Assembly (NCBI GenBank): GCA_023423335.1
Contig: JAFAFU010000084.1
Location: 62,001-126,000, forward strand
Length of the DNA: 64,000 bases
Direction: 5' to 3'
From: Bacillota bacterium
GTDB taxonomy: Bacteria > Bacillota > Clostridia > Lachnospirales > Lachnospiraceae
Each line of letters starts with the position of its first letter. Position 1 is the stretch's first letter. Made by a program: the position numbers and the translations under genes. The notes beneath the pieces are model-generated. The model saw only the letters and a program-made list of their open reading frames with translations, made no database searches and was not told the origin of the DNA. Of this stretch, positions 26,070 to 34,905 are shown piece by piece.

Positions 26070-27281
26070 ATGAAACTGGCATTTGCCTCCAGCGATGGAG
26101 TTGTAGTAAATCAGCATTTCGGGCATACACCTGCCTTCTGGATCATTGAGATCAATGAGGAGAACGGGGAGTGGCGATTGATTGAAAAGCGGGAGAATTC
26201 TCCCTCCTGCAGCACCGGGGAGCACGATGATGCGTCGGTGCAGGGCAGTATGGACCTAATCAGGGATTGCCAGGCCGTCTTTGCGGTGAAAGCGGGAAAT
26301 TACGTCCATTCCCTGTCGCGGCGGCAGGGGCTTCAGGTATTGGAGATAAAAGGTTTTATCAATGACGTGACGGAAAGCTATGTTACTTACCTTACGAAAA
26401 CCCATTACTTTGAAAAAAAGCAGAAAAAAACCGTACTGATCGACCATCCCTGCTTTAATGGCAGTATTCATGGGAAGAAGGGAAGGCTTCATCTGCCTGT
26501 CAGCCCATCCTGTAATATCCAGTGCAGGTTTTGTGTCCGCGCCTGCAATAAAGGGGAGCAGCGGCCGGGAGTGGCGAATGGGATATTGAAGGCGGAGGAA
26601 GCGGTTGACACCGTGCGCCGGGCTTTGGAGCTATGCCCTGAAATCACCGTCGTCGGAATAGCAGGGCCGGGGGATACCCTGGCCACCGGCCATGGCCTGG
26701 AAACCTTCCGGCTGGTACATGCGGCGTATCCGCAGTTAATCAAATGCCTCAGCACCAATGGCCTTAAGCTGCCCGGAAAGGCCGGAGAGCTTCTTCGGGT
26801 AGGCGTTAAAACGATTACGGTTACCGTAAATGCCGTGGATCCGCTGATCGGTGAAAGGATTTATTCCCACATCCTGTGGCAGGGAAGACGGTATACGGGA
26901 ACCGAAGCCGCCGCCATATTGATTGCTCATCAACTGCAGGGAATCCGGGAGGTCCGCGAACGGGGAATTCTGGTCAAGGTTAACACGGTCCTGGTTCCCG
27001 GCATTAACGAGGAGCACATCGGCGATATCGCAAAAGCGGTCAAATCAGCCGGAGCTGATATACATAATATCATCCCCCTGATTCCGCAGCATGAAATGAA
27101 GGATATACCGGCGCCGACCTGCGGACAAATCAATAAGGCCAGGGAGGCCGCAGGGCAGCATCTGCCGCAATTTCGCCATTGTATGCATTGCCGTGCCGAT
27201 GCCTGCGGTATCGTAGGGAAGGAGGACCTATCCTATAAGCTTTACGGCGGACGAAGAATGGAGACCTTTTCCCATGGATGA
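26070..27281 (+). CDS. NifB-like radical SAM protein with N-terminal NifX-like domain
   Basis: This 403-residue protein is a likely builder of the core Fe-S-C cluster precursor used by nitrogenase-type enzymes. Residues 1-115 form a NifX/NafY-like dinitrogenase-cofactor domain (LAFASSDG, NQHFGH). The NifB domain starts at DHPCFNGSIHG (Cys128) and has the radical SAM motif CNIQCRFC (Cys148, Cys152, Cys155), then QRPGV, and ends with CMHCRADACG (Cys371, Cys374, Cys379). In most fused NifB proteins I know of, the NifX domain is C-terminal, so this order is unusual. It sits 30 bases after the ATPase gene. Confidence 0.9.
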   Translation: MKLAFASSDGVVVNQHFGHTPAFWIIEINEENGEWRLIEKRENSPSCSTGEHDDASVQGSMDLIRDCQAVFAVKAGNYVHSLSRRQGLQVLEIKGFINDVTESYVTYLTKTHYFEKKQKKTVLIDHPCFNGSIHGKKGRLHLPVSPSCNIQCRFCVRACNKGEQRPGVANGILKAEEAVDTVRRALELCPEITVVGIAGPGDTLATGHGLETFRLVHAAYPQLIKCLSTNGLKLPGKAGELLRVGVKTITVTVNAVDPLIGERIYSHILWQGRRYTGTEAAAILIAHQLQGIREVRERGILVKVNTVLVPGINEEHIGDIAKAVKSAGADIHNIIPLIPQHEMKDIPAPTCGQINKAREAAGQHLPQFRHCMHCRADACGIVGKEDLSYKLYGGRRMETFSHG

Positions 27282-27339
27282 CCCATATCTTCGATATTAT
27301 AAACAATGGGGATCAATTTGTAGCATAATAAAAGCAGAG

Positions 27340-27438
27340 CAAGAGGCGGCGAGATATTTCCCGCAATACACGGTTTGCTGAACAGATCGGTGATCTGTCC
27401 TGCAGCCTGTGTATGAGGGAAGTATCCGCCGCCTCTTG
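27340..27438 (+). repeat. long CAAGAGGC hairpin element, copy 1
   Basis: CAAGAGGCGGCG...TTTCCC (from 27340) pairs with GGGAAGTATCCGCCGCCTCTTG (ending 27438), enclosing further helices such as ACAGATC-GGT-GATCTGT. The outer arms closely match a second element at 61849-61910. It follows the NifB-like gene and may end the operon. The remainder of 27282-27648 shows no gene; an 8-bp hairpin AGCGAATT-GGAG-AATTCGCT lies near 27609-27628. Confidence 0.75.
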
Positions 27439-27648
27439 TATTTCTATAGCGATAGCCATCTGGCAGCAGTCTGCCTGGTGAAGACAGCAGCTCTCTGATT
27501 CTGTTATGGTATCGCGATAAATTTATGTTGAAAGAGTGGGCCGGGAGTAGTAAGATATTGGTAGCGGACTTAAGGAGGCTAGGTTGAAAAGAAATGCATT
27601 TTTCAAAAGCGAATTGGAGAATTCGCTTTGCAAAACAGCACTCACATG

Positions 27649-27693
27649 CTTTTCGCTTAGGTTTTGTATGCCGCTGAAGCGGCAGATGGAGGG
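27649..27693 (+). repeat. dispersed SD-proximal hairpin element, copy 3
   Basis: GCTTTTCGCTTAGGTTTTG, then TATGCCGC-TGAA-GCGGCAG and ATGGAGGG, directly precedes the HD gene. It matches the element before 23102 over about 45 bases with few differences. Confidence 0.75.
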
Positions 27694-27698
27694 TTACT

Positions 27699-28190
27699 AT
27701 GACAAAAACAGGAGCAGTTATGGAGGCCATGATAGAATATTACGCCGGTGACGCAATGAGAATTAATCATTTTCTTAAGGTATACGGTTTTGCCAAGGTG
27801 ATCGGTGAGATGGAGGGACTTGCGGAGGAGATGCAGGAGCTTCTTGAGATAGCTGCGTTGGTGCATGATATCGGCATTAAAATAAGCGAAGAGAAATATA
27901 AAAGTGCCGCCGGTCAATACCAGGAGCTGGAGGGACCGCCGGCTGCCAGAGAGCTGCTTGACGGCCTGGGTTACACCGGAGGGCTGGCGGAGAGAGTCTG
28001 TTATCTGGTGGGACACCATCATACATATTCGGAGATAGACGGTCTGGATTATCAGATCCTGGTGGAGGCGGACTTTCTTGTAAACATATGGGAGGAAGGC
28101 CTGAAGGAGCATGCGGTCGAGCAGGCCCGAAAGAAGATCTTTAAGACGAAGTCGGGACGGATTTTGCTTGATAAGATCTATCCGCGGTAA
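27699..28190 (+). CDS. HD domain phosphohydrolase
   Basis: This 163-residue protein is made almost entirely of an HD domain. The metal-binding set is visible: His24 (RINHFLKV), His56-Asp57 (LVHDIG), His106/His107 (VGHHHTY) and Asp125 (VEADFLVN). Such proteins hydrolyse nucleotide or other phosphoesters; the substrate is unknown. It starts at ATG 27699 after GGAGGG and shares the 5' element with the binding-protein gene, which hints at common control with the nitrogenase-like unit. The long hairpin at 27340 separates it from that operon. Confidence 0.82.
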   Translation: MTKTGAVMEAMIEYYAGDAMRINHFLKVYGFAKVIGEMEGLAEEMQELLEIAALVHDIGIKISEEKYKSAAGQYQELEGPPAARELLDGLGYTGGLAERVCYLVGHHHTYSEIDGLDYQILVEADFLVNIWEEGLKEHAVEQARKKIFKTKSGRILLDKIYPR

Positions 28191-28279
28191 GCGGTTTTGT
28201 CCGGGGAATTCATATAATAATTGATTTTGCCGGAGAAGTAACAGGATGGGTAGGATGTACAGAGAGGCAGGGATAAGAA

Positions 28280-29152
28280 ATGGGAATTGCAATTGAGGTT
28301 GAGAATCTGGTTAAGAGATATGGCAGCTTCACGGCTGTTCATCAGCTTTCCTTCACCGTATCGGAGGGAGAGATATTTGCCCTTCTCGGGGCGAATGGCG
28401 CCGGTAAAACAACGACACTGGAATGTATTGAAGGTGTCCGGCACTGCAATGAAGGAAGAATTACGGTTAACGGCAGAATCGGGGTGCAGCTGCAGACCTC
28501 CTCTCTTCCAGGTACAATCACAGCGTTGGAAGCATTTAAGCTATTCAGTAAATGGAATAAGGCCAAAGAAAATCTTGCGCTGATGGACCATTTCGGAGTG
28601 ACGGAATTTAAGAATAAACAATATAAATCTTTGTCCACAGGGCAGAAGAGGCGGCTGCATCTGGCGATTGCATTGGTGCCTTCCCCCGATATCATAATCC
28701 TGGATGAGCCCACAGCAGGCCTGGATGTGGAAGGGAGAGTCTCCCTCCACAATGAAATCCGAAAATTGAAGGAAGCCGGTAAGACAATTCTGCTGGCGAG
28801 CCATGATATGGCAGAGGTTGAGAGCTTATGTGACAGGCTTGCAATCCTGAAAGAGGGCAGACTGGCATTTCTTGGAACGGCAACGGAGCTTACGGAAAGC
28901 GATTATGGTGAAAGCAGAATATATCTTCGTACCAGAAGTCCGTTTCCGGTAAGAAAGCTGATAAACAGCAGGCATATTGCGACGGAGCAGCCGGAGCAGA
29001 ACAGCATTATGGTGTCGGCCATGGACATCTCCGATGCCCTGCTGGAATTGCTGGCAATGACAAAGGAAATGGATAATGATGTTCTTGATATCCGGGTCGA
29101 ACGGGCTTCCCTGGAACAGCGTTTCCTGGAAATTGCCAAGGAGGTAAGATAA
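28280..29152 (+). CDS. ABC transporter ATPase (ABC-2 exporter type)
   Basis: This 290-residue ATPase has Walker A GANGAGKTT, signature LSTGQKRRL, Walker B IIILDEPTAGLD and the following ASHDMAE. The C-terminal extension (about 215-290) is typical of exporter ATPases that pair with ABC-2 permeases in resistance, lipid or peptide export. The permease gene begins one base after its stop codon. Substrate cannot be told from the sequence. Confidence 0.9.
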   Translation: MGIAIEVENLVKRYGSFTAVHQLSFTVSEGEIFALLGANGAGKTTTLECIEGVRHCNEGRITVNGRIGVQLQTSSLPGTITALEAFKLFSKWNKAKENLALMDHFGVTEFKNKQYKSLSTGQKRRLHLAIALVPSPDIIILDEPTAGLDVEGRVSLHNEIRKLKEAGKTILLASHDMAEVESLCDRLAILKEGRLAFLGTATELTESDYGESRIYLRTRSPFPVRKLINSRHIATEQPEQNSIMVSAMDISDALLELLAMTKEMDNDVLDIRVERASLEQRFLEIAKEVR

Positions 29153-29153
29153 T

Positions 29154-29870
29154 ATGAAAGCTTTTCTTTATGGTATCCTCCTGCATTGGAAGCAGGATTT
29201 AAGAAATAAGGGAGTATTGATTACCTATTATATGGTCCCGCTGCTTTTCTTCGCATTCATCGGTACGATTTTCACATCGATCAATCCGGAGTCGGGAGAG
29301 ACCCTGATCCAGTCCATGACCATATTTGCCGTGACAATGGGCGCGTACCTCGGCACGCCGATTCCCCTGGTGGAGCTGTATTCCAGTGATACCAGGAAGG
29401 CATATATGGTCGGCGGAATTCCCTTATGGACAGGCGCAGTGGAGAATATTATTTCTGCCTTCGTGCATCTGTTTCTCACCAGCTGCATCATTTATCTGGC
29501 GGCACCGTTTGCCTTCGACGCAAAGCCTCCGGAGGACATAGTAAAGCACTTTGCGGTATTGGCTTTATTCATTGCCGTATGCTTATCCGTCGGCACCGTA
29601 CTGGGCCTTTTTATCAGAAGCACTTCCAGACTGACGATGTTTTCACAGATTCTATTCCTTCCGTCCCTGATGCTGTCGGGAATCATGTTTCCGGCGGAAC
29701 TGTTGCCGGAAGCCCTGCAAAAAGCCGGATATCTCTTTCCCGCCACCTGGGGCTTTCAGCTTATGACCGGGTCTGGCCGGGATATCCCCGCATTGCTTTT
29801 TCTGGCGGCGTTTCTGGTAATCGCATTGATTGTCAGCTCATATAAACTATCGAAAATAGGAATTGATTAA
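29154..29870 (+). CDS. ABC-2 type transporter permease
   Basis: This 238-residue membrane protein has about six hydrophobic segments and the ABC-2 pattern, with a late FLPSLMLSGIMFPAELLPE motif. It is tightly coupled to the preceding ATPase gene (stop TAA, then ATATG). Together they form a simple two-gene exporter. The family includes drug and natural-product exporters. Confidence 0.87.
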   Translation: MKAFLYGILLHWKQDLRNKGVLITYYMVPLLFFAFIGTIFTSINPESGETLIQSMTIFAVTMGAYLGTPIPLVELYSSDTRKAYMVGGIPLWTGAVENIISAFVHLFLTSCIIYLAAPFAFDAKPPEDIVKHFAVLALFIAVCLSVGTVLGLFIRSTSRLTMFSQILFLPSLMLSGIMFPAELLPEALQKAGYLFPATWGFQLMTGSGRDIPALLFLAAFLVIALIVSSYKLSKIGID

Positions 29871-29906
29871 GAGCTTCCGTAATGCCATTGTTTTTTTAGA
29901 ATAGTT

Positions 29907-29959
29907 CAGGGATATGAATGCCTGTTGGTTTACGTTCCGGTATGGCATTGATATCCCTG
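29907..29959 (+). terminator. bidirectional hairpin between convergent genes
   Basis: CAGGGATATGAATGCC (29907-29922) pairs with GGCATTGATATCCCTG (29944-29959), 15 of 16 bases. It lies between the exporter permease and the convergent ABC-F gene, and a run of seven T (29891-29897) precedes it. Confidence 0.6.
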
Positions 29960-29979
29960 TTAAATATACGAACTTTGTC

Positions 29980-31533
29980 CTATTTCCTGGTTGTCCATTT
30001 GGAGCAGTCCCACACCTTTGTTACGATCCCGTCATAGAAGTCCGGTTCGTGGCAGATTAACAGGATGCTGCCCTTATATGCCTTAAGAGCCCGTCTCAGT
30101 TCTTCCTTCGCATCCGCATCCAGATGGTTTGTGGGCTCATCCAAAAGCAATAGGTTGGTCTCCCGGTTGATCAGCTTGCATAAACGGACCTTGGCCTGCT
30201 CGCCGCCGCTTAAGACCCGGACCTGGCTCTCGATATGCTTCGTGGTCAGGCCGCATTTGGCCAGGGCGGAACGGACCTCATACTGGGTGAAGCCGGGGAA
30301 TTCCTTCCATATCTCTTCGATGCAGGTGGTTGTATTGCCGGGAGCCATCTCCTGTTCAAAATATCCGGTATACAGATAATCCCCCAGGGTTACCTTACCG
30401 CCCAGGGAGGGAATTAAGCCCAGGATACTTTTTAATAGAGTGGTCTTGCCGATGCCGTTGGCTCCGGTCAGGGCGATCTTTTCGCCTCGCTCCATGGAGA
30501 GTGTGAGGGGAGCGGAGAGGGGGTCCTCATAACCGATGACCAGCTCCTGAGTCTGGAAGATATATTTGCCTGCGGCTCTGGCTTCCTTGAAATAAAATTC
30601 CGGCTTGGGTTTCTCCTTCGCCAGTTCGATGACCTCCATCTTGTCCAGCTTCTTCTGCCTGGACATCGCCATATTACGGGTGGATACTCTGGCTTTATTG
30701 CGGGCAACGAAGTCCTCCAGCTCCTCGATCTCCTTCTGTTGGCGCTTGTAGGCAGCTTCCAGCTGGGCCTTCTTCATTTCATGAACTTCCATGAATTTAT
30801 CATAATCTCCCACATATCGGTTCAACTCCTGATTCTCCATATGGTAAATAATATTCACCACACTGTTGAGAAATGGAATGTCATGGGAAATCAGAATAAA
30901 GGCATTCTCATATTCGTTCAGGTAACGCTTCAGCCATTCGATATGCTGCACATCCAGATAGTTTGTCGGCTCGTCCAGCAGCAGAATATCAGGCTTTTCC
31001 AGCAAAAGCTTGCCCAGCAGCAGCTTTGTCCTCTGACCTCCGCTTAAATCGTTGACATCCCGGTCCAGTCCCACCTCATCAAGGCCGAGAGCGTGGGCGA
31101 TTTCATCCACCTTCGAATCGATGTTATAGAAATCATGCATGGACAGCAGCTCCTGGATAACGCCCAGTTCCTCAATCATGTCCGGCAGCTCATCCTCCGC
31201 AGCCTCCCCCATGGAATCGCAGATACGGTTCATTTTATCCTCCAGCTCGAACAGGTGTGAAAATGCAGACTGAAGAACTCCTCGTAAGGTCATGCCGGCT
31301 TCTAAAACCGTATGCTGGTCCAGGTAACCCGCATGGACATGCCTGGCCCATTCGACCTTACCTTCATCCGGCATCAGCTTACCGGTTACGATATTCATGA
31401 AGGTGGACTTTCCTTCCCCGTTGGCACCGATCAGACCGATGTACTCCCCCTTCAATAGACGGAAGGATACATTATGGAAGATGGCCCGGTCGCCAAAACC
31501 GTGACTTAAGGCTGTGACATTTAAAATACTCAT
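29980..31533 (-). CDS. ABC-F family ATPase
   Basis: This 517-residue protein has two ABC domains and no membrane segment. Domain 1 has GANGEGKST, LSGGQRTK and LLLDEPTNYLD; domain 2 has GANGIGKTT, LSGGEQAKVR and LLLDEPTNHLD. The linker between them (about 240-320) is the charged arm that reaches the ribosome in ABC-F proteins. The family covers translation factors (EttA/YbiT/YkpA-like) and antibiotic-protection factors. No resistance-specific feature is visible, so a housekeeping translational role is more likely. It ends in an unusual short tail after the second domain. Confidence 0.9.
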   Translation of the reverse strand: MSILNVTALSHGFGDRAIFHNVSFRLLKGEYIGLIGANGEGKSTFMNIVTGKLMPDEGKVEWARHVHAGYLDQHTVLEAGMTLRGVLQSAFSHLFELEDKMNRICDSMGEAAEDELPDMIEELGVIQELLSMHDFYNIDSKVDEIAHALGLDEVGLDRDVNDLSGGQRTKLLLGKLLLEKPDILLLDEPTNYLDVQHIEWLKRYLNEYENAFILISHDIPFLNSVVNIIYHMENQELNRYVGDYDKFMEVHEMKKAQLEAAYKRQQKEIEELEDFVARNKARVSTRNMAMSRQKKLDKMEVIELAKEKPKPEFYFKEARAAGKYIFQTQELVIGYEDPLSAPLTLSMERGEKIALTGANGIGKTTLLKSILGLIPSLGGKVTLGDYLYTGYFEQEMAPGNTTTCIEEIWKEFPGFTQYEVRSALAKCGLTTKHIESQVRVLSGGEQAKVRLCKLINRETNLLLLDEPTNHLDADAKEELRRALKAYKGSILLICHEPDFYDGIVTKVWDCSKWTTRK

Positions 31534-31867
31534 TTTACAACTCCTTTATCATAAGAGCATTGCTCTGACTGGTTTCTTTCATGATTTATGCATATTGATT
31601 GAATATAACTGTAATTTTACAGCACAGATTATAATTTAACACGAATCAGGGTGTAAGGTCAATGTCAAAATGAAGGAGCGAAATGGTGAATATGCAGGGA
31701 AAACTACATAAAATGCGATAGAAATGGTTTGATTTTGGATAGAATCTGCCAGGAATCGTATTAGCAGTGAAAAAATTACAAAAAATGCATAAAAATGAAT
31801 AGAAAAATGAAAATAGGTATGGACTATTGTAGAACAATGAATTATAATGTAAATTGTATGAAAAGTT

Positions 31868-31896
31868 TTGTCAATTATTTTGTGACAATATATATA
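31868..31896 (+). promoter_or_regulatory. possible upstream promoter/operator before the pilus operon
   Basis: TTGTCA (31868-31873), a 17-bp spacer and TATATA (31891-31896) could be a promoter. The same place holds an inverted repeat TTGTCA-N9-TGACAA, a possible operator. The region 31534-32010 is very AT-rich and holds no gene that I can support. Confidence 0.35.
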
Positions 31897-32010
31897 GGAA
31901 TAAAAGAGTATTTGGTAACAAATAATACTTGAAAATTTGAAAGATTTATGGGTAGTAGTACCTAAATTGTCTAATAATGAATAAAATGATTCACAATTGC
32001 AAAATAATTG

Positions 32011-32039
32011 TTGAAATTATGAAAATATTAGTATATAAT
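32011..32039 (+). promoter_or_regulatory. promoter of the type IV pilus operon
   Basis: TTGAAA (32011-32016), a 17-bp spacer and a perfect TATAAT (32034-32039) lie 31 bases before ATG 32070. No c-di-GMP riboswitch consensus was seen in front of the operon. Confidence 0.75.
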
Positions 32040-32069
32040 TGAGTAACAAGCAAGTCAGAGGAGAGGCAT

Positions 32070-33776
32070 ATGGAGTTCAACAATAGGAAGAAAAGACTGG
32101 GCGACATACTAATCGATGCAGACGTTATTGATGAAAAGCAACTGACGGAAGCACTGGCTGTACAGAGAGAAAAAGGACAAAAGCTTGGTGAGACACTGAT
32201 TGACTTAGGATTTACGACGGAAGTCGAGATTGCCAATGCTTTACATAGACAATTAAATTATGATTTTGTTATCCTGTCGGATCGAAGAATTGACAGCGAT
32301 ATAATCAAGCTGGTAGGCGAAGAAATTCTCAGAAAGAATTCGGTAATGCCTTTTGAATTCAAACAGGGGTATCCGAATATTTTGAGAGTGGCGATGTCGA
32401 ACCCCCTGGATTATATTGCGATCGACGATATTGCGATCATAACCAATTTCCAGATAGAGCCTGCCGTAGCGACCCCGCAGGATATTGCGGCAGCGATCGA
32501 TAAATATTACGGCAACATAGAAGCACTGAAGGTGGCACAGCGTTATACCCAGGAGAGGGACAGCCTGATTAAGGCGGAGGTTCAGGAGCAGGACACCCCA
32601 TCCGATGAGATTGAAAATGCACCGATTGTTGTTTTGGTGCGTTCCATCATCGAACAGGGAATCAGACAGCGTGCCAGCGATGTTCATATCGAGCCCCTGG
32701 AGGATGACCTGAGGGTCCGTTATCGTATCGACGGTGTTCTGAGTAAGGGCAGAAGATACAGTCTGACCCTGATGCCGGCTATTATCGCCAGAATTAAGAT
32801 CCTTTCCGGTATGGATATTTCAGAGAAGAGAAGACCCCAGGATGGACGTATCTCATTAGCCGTGGGCAGAAGTGAATATGATATTCGCTCTTCCATTTTG
32901 CCGACGGTGTACGGTGAGAAGGTGGTACTCCGTATCGCCTCCAAGAATGGTTTTACCAGGGACAAGCGGGAGCTTGGCTTTACCTCGGAGGAGCTGGAGC
33001 GTTATGACAAGATGATCGCCCAGCCCCATGGCATCATTCTTATTACGGGACCTACCGGCAGCGGTAAATCAACAACACTTTATACAATGCTTACCTCCCT
33101 GAACAAGGAAGGGGTAAATCTGATTACCATAGAAGACCCGGTGGAAGCACATATCCCCGGCGTCAATCAGATACAGGTAAATGAGAAGGTGAACCTGACC
33201 TTTGCAACTGCACTCCGTTCCATCTTAAGACAGGACCCGGATATCGTCATGGTCGGCGAAATCCGTGATCAGGAGACGGCAGAAATCGCAGTTAAGGCCT
33301 CTATCACCGGCCATTTGGTTGCCAGTACCATTCATACCAATTCGGCCGCCGGTACGGTAACCCGTATGACGGATATGGGTGTGGAACCGTATCTGCTGTC
33401 AGAAGCCCTGGCAGGTATTATTGCCCAGCGTCTGGTCAGAAAGCTGTGCCCGGACTGTAAAAGGAAAAGGGAAGCAAACGAGCTGGAAAAGCATGTCCTC
33501 GGCTATCCCTCTACGAAACCGCTGCAGGTTTACGAGGCGGTTGGCTGTGTCAAATGCAATGATACCGGTTATATCGGACGGATCGGTGTATATGAGATCC
33601 TTGAGACCTCAGCGAGAATCAGGGAGGCAATCCGTAAAAAATGGCCGACCGACGCTATTGCGGAGATAGCGGAATCCGAAGGAATGAAGCCGCTGAGAGT
33701 AAGAGCGGTGGAATTGGTTTTCGATGGAATCACCTCCGTGGAAGAGCTGATGAGAATCTCAATTGACGAGGATTAA
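32070..33776 (+). CDS. pilB: type IV pilus assembly ATPase PilB (GspE/PulE family)
   Basis: This 568-residue hexameric ATPase drives pilus extension. Residues 1-150 form an MshEN/GspE N-terminal domain (RLGDILIDADVIDEKQL), which in some PilB proteins binds c-di-GMP. Walker A GPTGSGKST is near residue 327, followed by an atypical Walker B with DPDIVMVGEIRD, and a metal-binding tetracysteine (CPDC near 460, CVKC near 493). First gene of the operon; ribosome-binding site agaggagaggc. Confidence 0.95.
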   Translation: MEFNNRKKRLGDILIDADVIDEKQLTEALAVQREKGQKLGETLIDLGFTTEVEIANALHRQLNYDFVILSDRRIDSDIIKLVGEEILRKNSVMPFEFKQGYPNILRVAMSNPLDYIAIDDIAIITNFQIEPAVATPQDIAAAIDKYYGNIEALKVAQRYTQERDSLIKAEVQEQDTPSDEIENAPIVVLVRSIIEQGIRQRASDVHIEPLEDDLRVRYRIDGVLSKGRRYSLTLMPAIIARIKILSGMDISEKRRPQDGRISLAVGRSEYDIRSSILPTVYGEKVVLRIASKNGFTRDKRELGFTSEELERYDKMIAQPHGIILITGPTGSGKSTTLYTMLTSLNKEGVNLITIEDPVEAHIPGVNQIQVNEKVNLTFATALRSILRQDPDIVMVGEIRDQETAEIAVKASITGHLVASTIHTNSAAGTVTRMTDMGVEPYLLSEALAGIIAQRLVRKLCPDCKRKREANELEKHVLGYPSTKPLQVYEAVGCVKCNDTGYIGRIGVYEILETSARIREAIRKKWPTDAIAEIAESEGMKPLRVRAVELVFDGITSVEELMRISIDED

Positions 33777-33805
33777 TAAATTAATAGCGAATGGAGGCAG
33801 ACAAG

Positions 33806-34861
33806 ATGCTTACGATTGATGACCTGCTCATAGACGCCCAGAACCGGAAAGCATCCGACCTGCATATCACGGTGGGAATATCGCCGAAATGCAGAATCCA
33901 TGGTGATCTGGTGGATATGGGATATCCTCCTTTATCACCGGAGGATACGAAAGAGCTGATTATGCCGATCATTCCCGAACGGCTGAAGGAAACCTTTGCA
34001 GAAAAGGGTGAGATCGATTTTTCATACGCTATTCCGGCCAGAGGAAGGTATCGTGTCAATGTGTTCCGTCAGAGAGGTTCTCTGGCACTGGTTATCCGTA
34101 TCATTAATACGACGATACCGAAGCCGGAGGTGTTAGGCCTTCCTTTCCCTGTAGTTGAGCTGACGAAGAAGAAGAGAGGACTGGTACTGGTCACCGGACC
34201 GACCGGAAGCGGAAAATCAACCACCCTGGCTTCTTTGCTGGATATAATTAACACATATTATAATTGCCATATCATTACCTTGGAGGACCCCATCGAATAT
34301 CTGCACAGCCATAAGAAGTCCGTGGTGAACCAGAGGGAGATCGGAACGGATTCCCTGTCCTTTGCCAATGCGCTCCGTGTAGTACTCCGGGAAGACCCGG
34401 ATGTCATTCTGGTCGGAGAGATGAGAGACTTTGAGACCATAGAGATCGCAATCACTGCAGCTGAGACAGGCCATCTGGTGTTCTCCACCTTACACACCAT
34501 CGGTGCCGTAAACACGATAGACCGTATTATTGATGTATTTCCGCCCCATCAGCAGCAGCAAATCCGCGTACAGCTGGCCTCCGTGCTGGAGGGTGTCATA
34601 TCCCAGCAGCTGATACCGACCATTGATGACGGAGGCAGGACGGCGGCCTTTGAGGTTATGCTGTCGACACCCGCGATTCGTAACCTTATCCGTGAGGGTA
34701 AGAACCATCAGATAGCATCCTTTATCCAGACCAATAAGAAGATGGGGATGCAGACCATGGACGACGCAATCTTTGAACTCTATCTGAAGGGAGCGATCCA
34801 TAAGGATCAGGCGCTTTTATTTTCACAGGATTTGCTGACCATGGAACGTAAAATCATATAA
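33806..34861 (+). CDS. pilT: type IV pilus retraction ATPase PilT
   Basis: This 351-residue ATPase powers pilus retraction and twitching. It has the short N-terminal domain (SDLHITVGISP), Walker A GPTGSGKST near residue 131, REDPDVILVGEMRD, and the C-terminal AIRNLIREGK motif diagnostic of PilT. There is no tetracysteine, unlike PilB. ATG 33806 follows ggaggcagacaag; an in-frame ATG at 33791 lies upstream of that site. Confidence 0.94.
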   Translation: MLTIDDLLIDAQNRKASDLHITVGISPKCRIHGDLVDMGYPPLSPEDTKELIMPIIPERLKETFAEKGEIDFSYAIPARGRYRVNVFRQRGSLALVIRIINTTIPKPEVLGLPFPVVELTKKKRGLVLVTGPTGSGKSTTLASLLDIINTYYNCHIITLEDPIEYLHSHKKSVVNQREIGTDSLSFANALRVVLREDPDVILVGEMRDFETIEIAITAAETGHLVFSTLHTIGAVNTIDRIIDVFPPHQQQQIRVQLASVLEGVISQQLIPTIDDGGRTAAFEVMLSTPAIRNLIREGKNHQIASFIQTNKKMGMQTMDDAIFELYLKGAIHKDQALLFSQDLLTMERKII

Positions 34862-34905
34862 TCATATTTCTGTAATAGATGTATTTGTTGAAGGAGGGAA
34901 ATTCC

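Noticed and set aside
18240..27281. Classical nitrogen fixation (nif) cluster
   Set aside because: H-, D-, K- and B-like genes are present, but nifE, nifN, nifV and molybdate genes are absent from the window, the order is unusual, and cysteine synthase and a SsuABC-type importer are embedded. A nitrogenase-like enzyme fits better.
27657..28292. 211-codon minus-strand ORF over the HD gene
   Set aside because: The plus strand has the complete HD metal set and a strong ribosome-binding site.
31534..32069. c-di-GMP riboswitch before the pilus operon
   Set aside because: No GEMM core sequence was seen in the AT-rich leader.
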